Below, piece after piece: positions 63,811-64,000 of a stretch of 64,000 bases of DNA. The position numbers were made by a program, and so were the translations under genes. Position 1 is the first letter of the stretch. Each line of letters begins with the position of its first letter. The DNA is from Pachypanchax playfairii. Its lineage: Eukaryota; Chordata; Actinopteri; Cyprinodontiformes; Aplocheilidae. The notes under the pieces were generated by a model. That model was not told the origin of the DNA. It saw only the letters and a program-made list of their open reading frames with translations, and searched no databases. The DNA is taken from assembly GCA_006937955.1 (NCBI GenBank), contig SSNP01000010.1, forward strand, positions 6,517,610-6,581,609. Direction: 5' to 3'.

Positions 63811-64000
63811 GTGACAGAGTGATCTGGAGGATGTTGGCAGAAATGCTTGAAACGAAATCATTTGCTATCAGTCAGATAGCAAATTGCAGAATGATGTTTT
63901 ATTTGATGAAAGCTGTTGAATTCAGCATGTTTCCTCATGAGAAAGACAAAATAGACAAGAAAGATGGAAGAAACAAACAATCTGCGACTCAGAGAAAGAA
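63811..64000 (+). other. syngap1: Start of the next syngap1 intron
   Basis: Begins GTGACA. Nothing recognisable follows before the window ends. The rest of C2, the RasGAP domain and the C-terminal coiled coil must lie beyond. Confidence 0.75.

Noticed and set aside
1..64000. CRISPR array, prokaryotic operon, phage or other novel multi-gene system
   Set aside because: The window is a single spliced vertebrate gene with transposon relics. No regularly spaced repeat-spacer pattern or compact gene cluster is present.

Overview
The window is vertebrate nuclear DNA, almost certainly from a teleost fish. The evidence is spliced coding exons with GT-AG introns, AT-rich introns full of microsatellites, and several repeats typical of fish genomes: L2-type LINE ends, tRNA-derived SINEs and a Tc1/mariner relic. 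I found one protein-coding gene, on the + strand. It fills the whole window and runs off both ends.

The gene is syngap1, the synaptic Ras/Rap GTPase-activating protein. Seven coding exons can be placed exactly, with compatible splice phases: 2229-2587, 15406-15511, 52238-52329 (possibly extending to 52719), 55955-56076, 60454-60607, 60866-60964 and 63571-63810. Together they encode the N-terminal segment, the basic/phospho-site linker, the C-terminal part of the PH domain and most of the C2 domain. The translation start lies upstream of the window. The rest of C2, the RasGAP domain and the C-terminal coiled coil lie downstream. The paralogues dab2ip and rasal2 are less likely, because the exons at 2229 and 15406 follow the SynGAP-specific N terminus.

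Layout: 1-2228 is intron. Exon 2229-2587 carries an unusual pentapeptide repeat array. A 12.8 kb intron follows, then a short exon at 15.4 kb, then a 36.7 kb intron. That large intron holds most of the repeats, a 10-N assembly gap flanked by two identical ~4.06 kb copies (very probably a false duplication), and a CpG-rich block near 36.2-36.9 kb that looks like an internal promoter. The other five exons are clustered from 52.2 to 63.8 kb.

I see no second gene, RNA gene, CRISPR array or novel multi-gene system. The most interesting items are features of syngap1 itself: the repeat array at its N terminus, a stop-free, phase-preserving 130-codon extension of the exon at 52.2 kb, and the likely internal promoter. 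The assembly artefact should be fixed before anyone counts features here.
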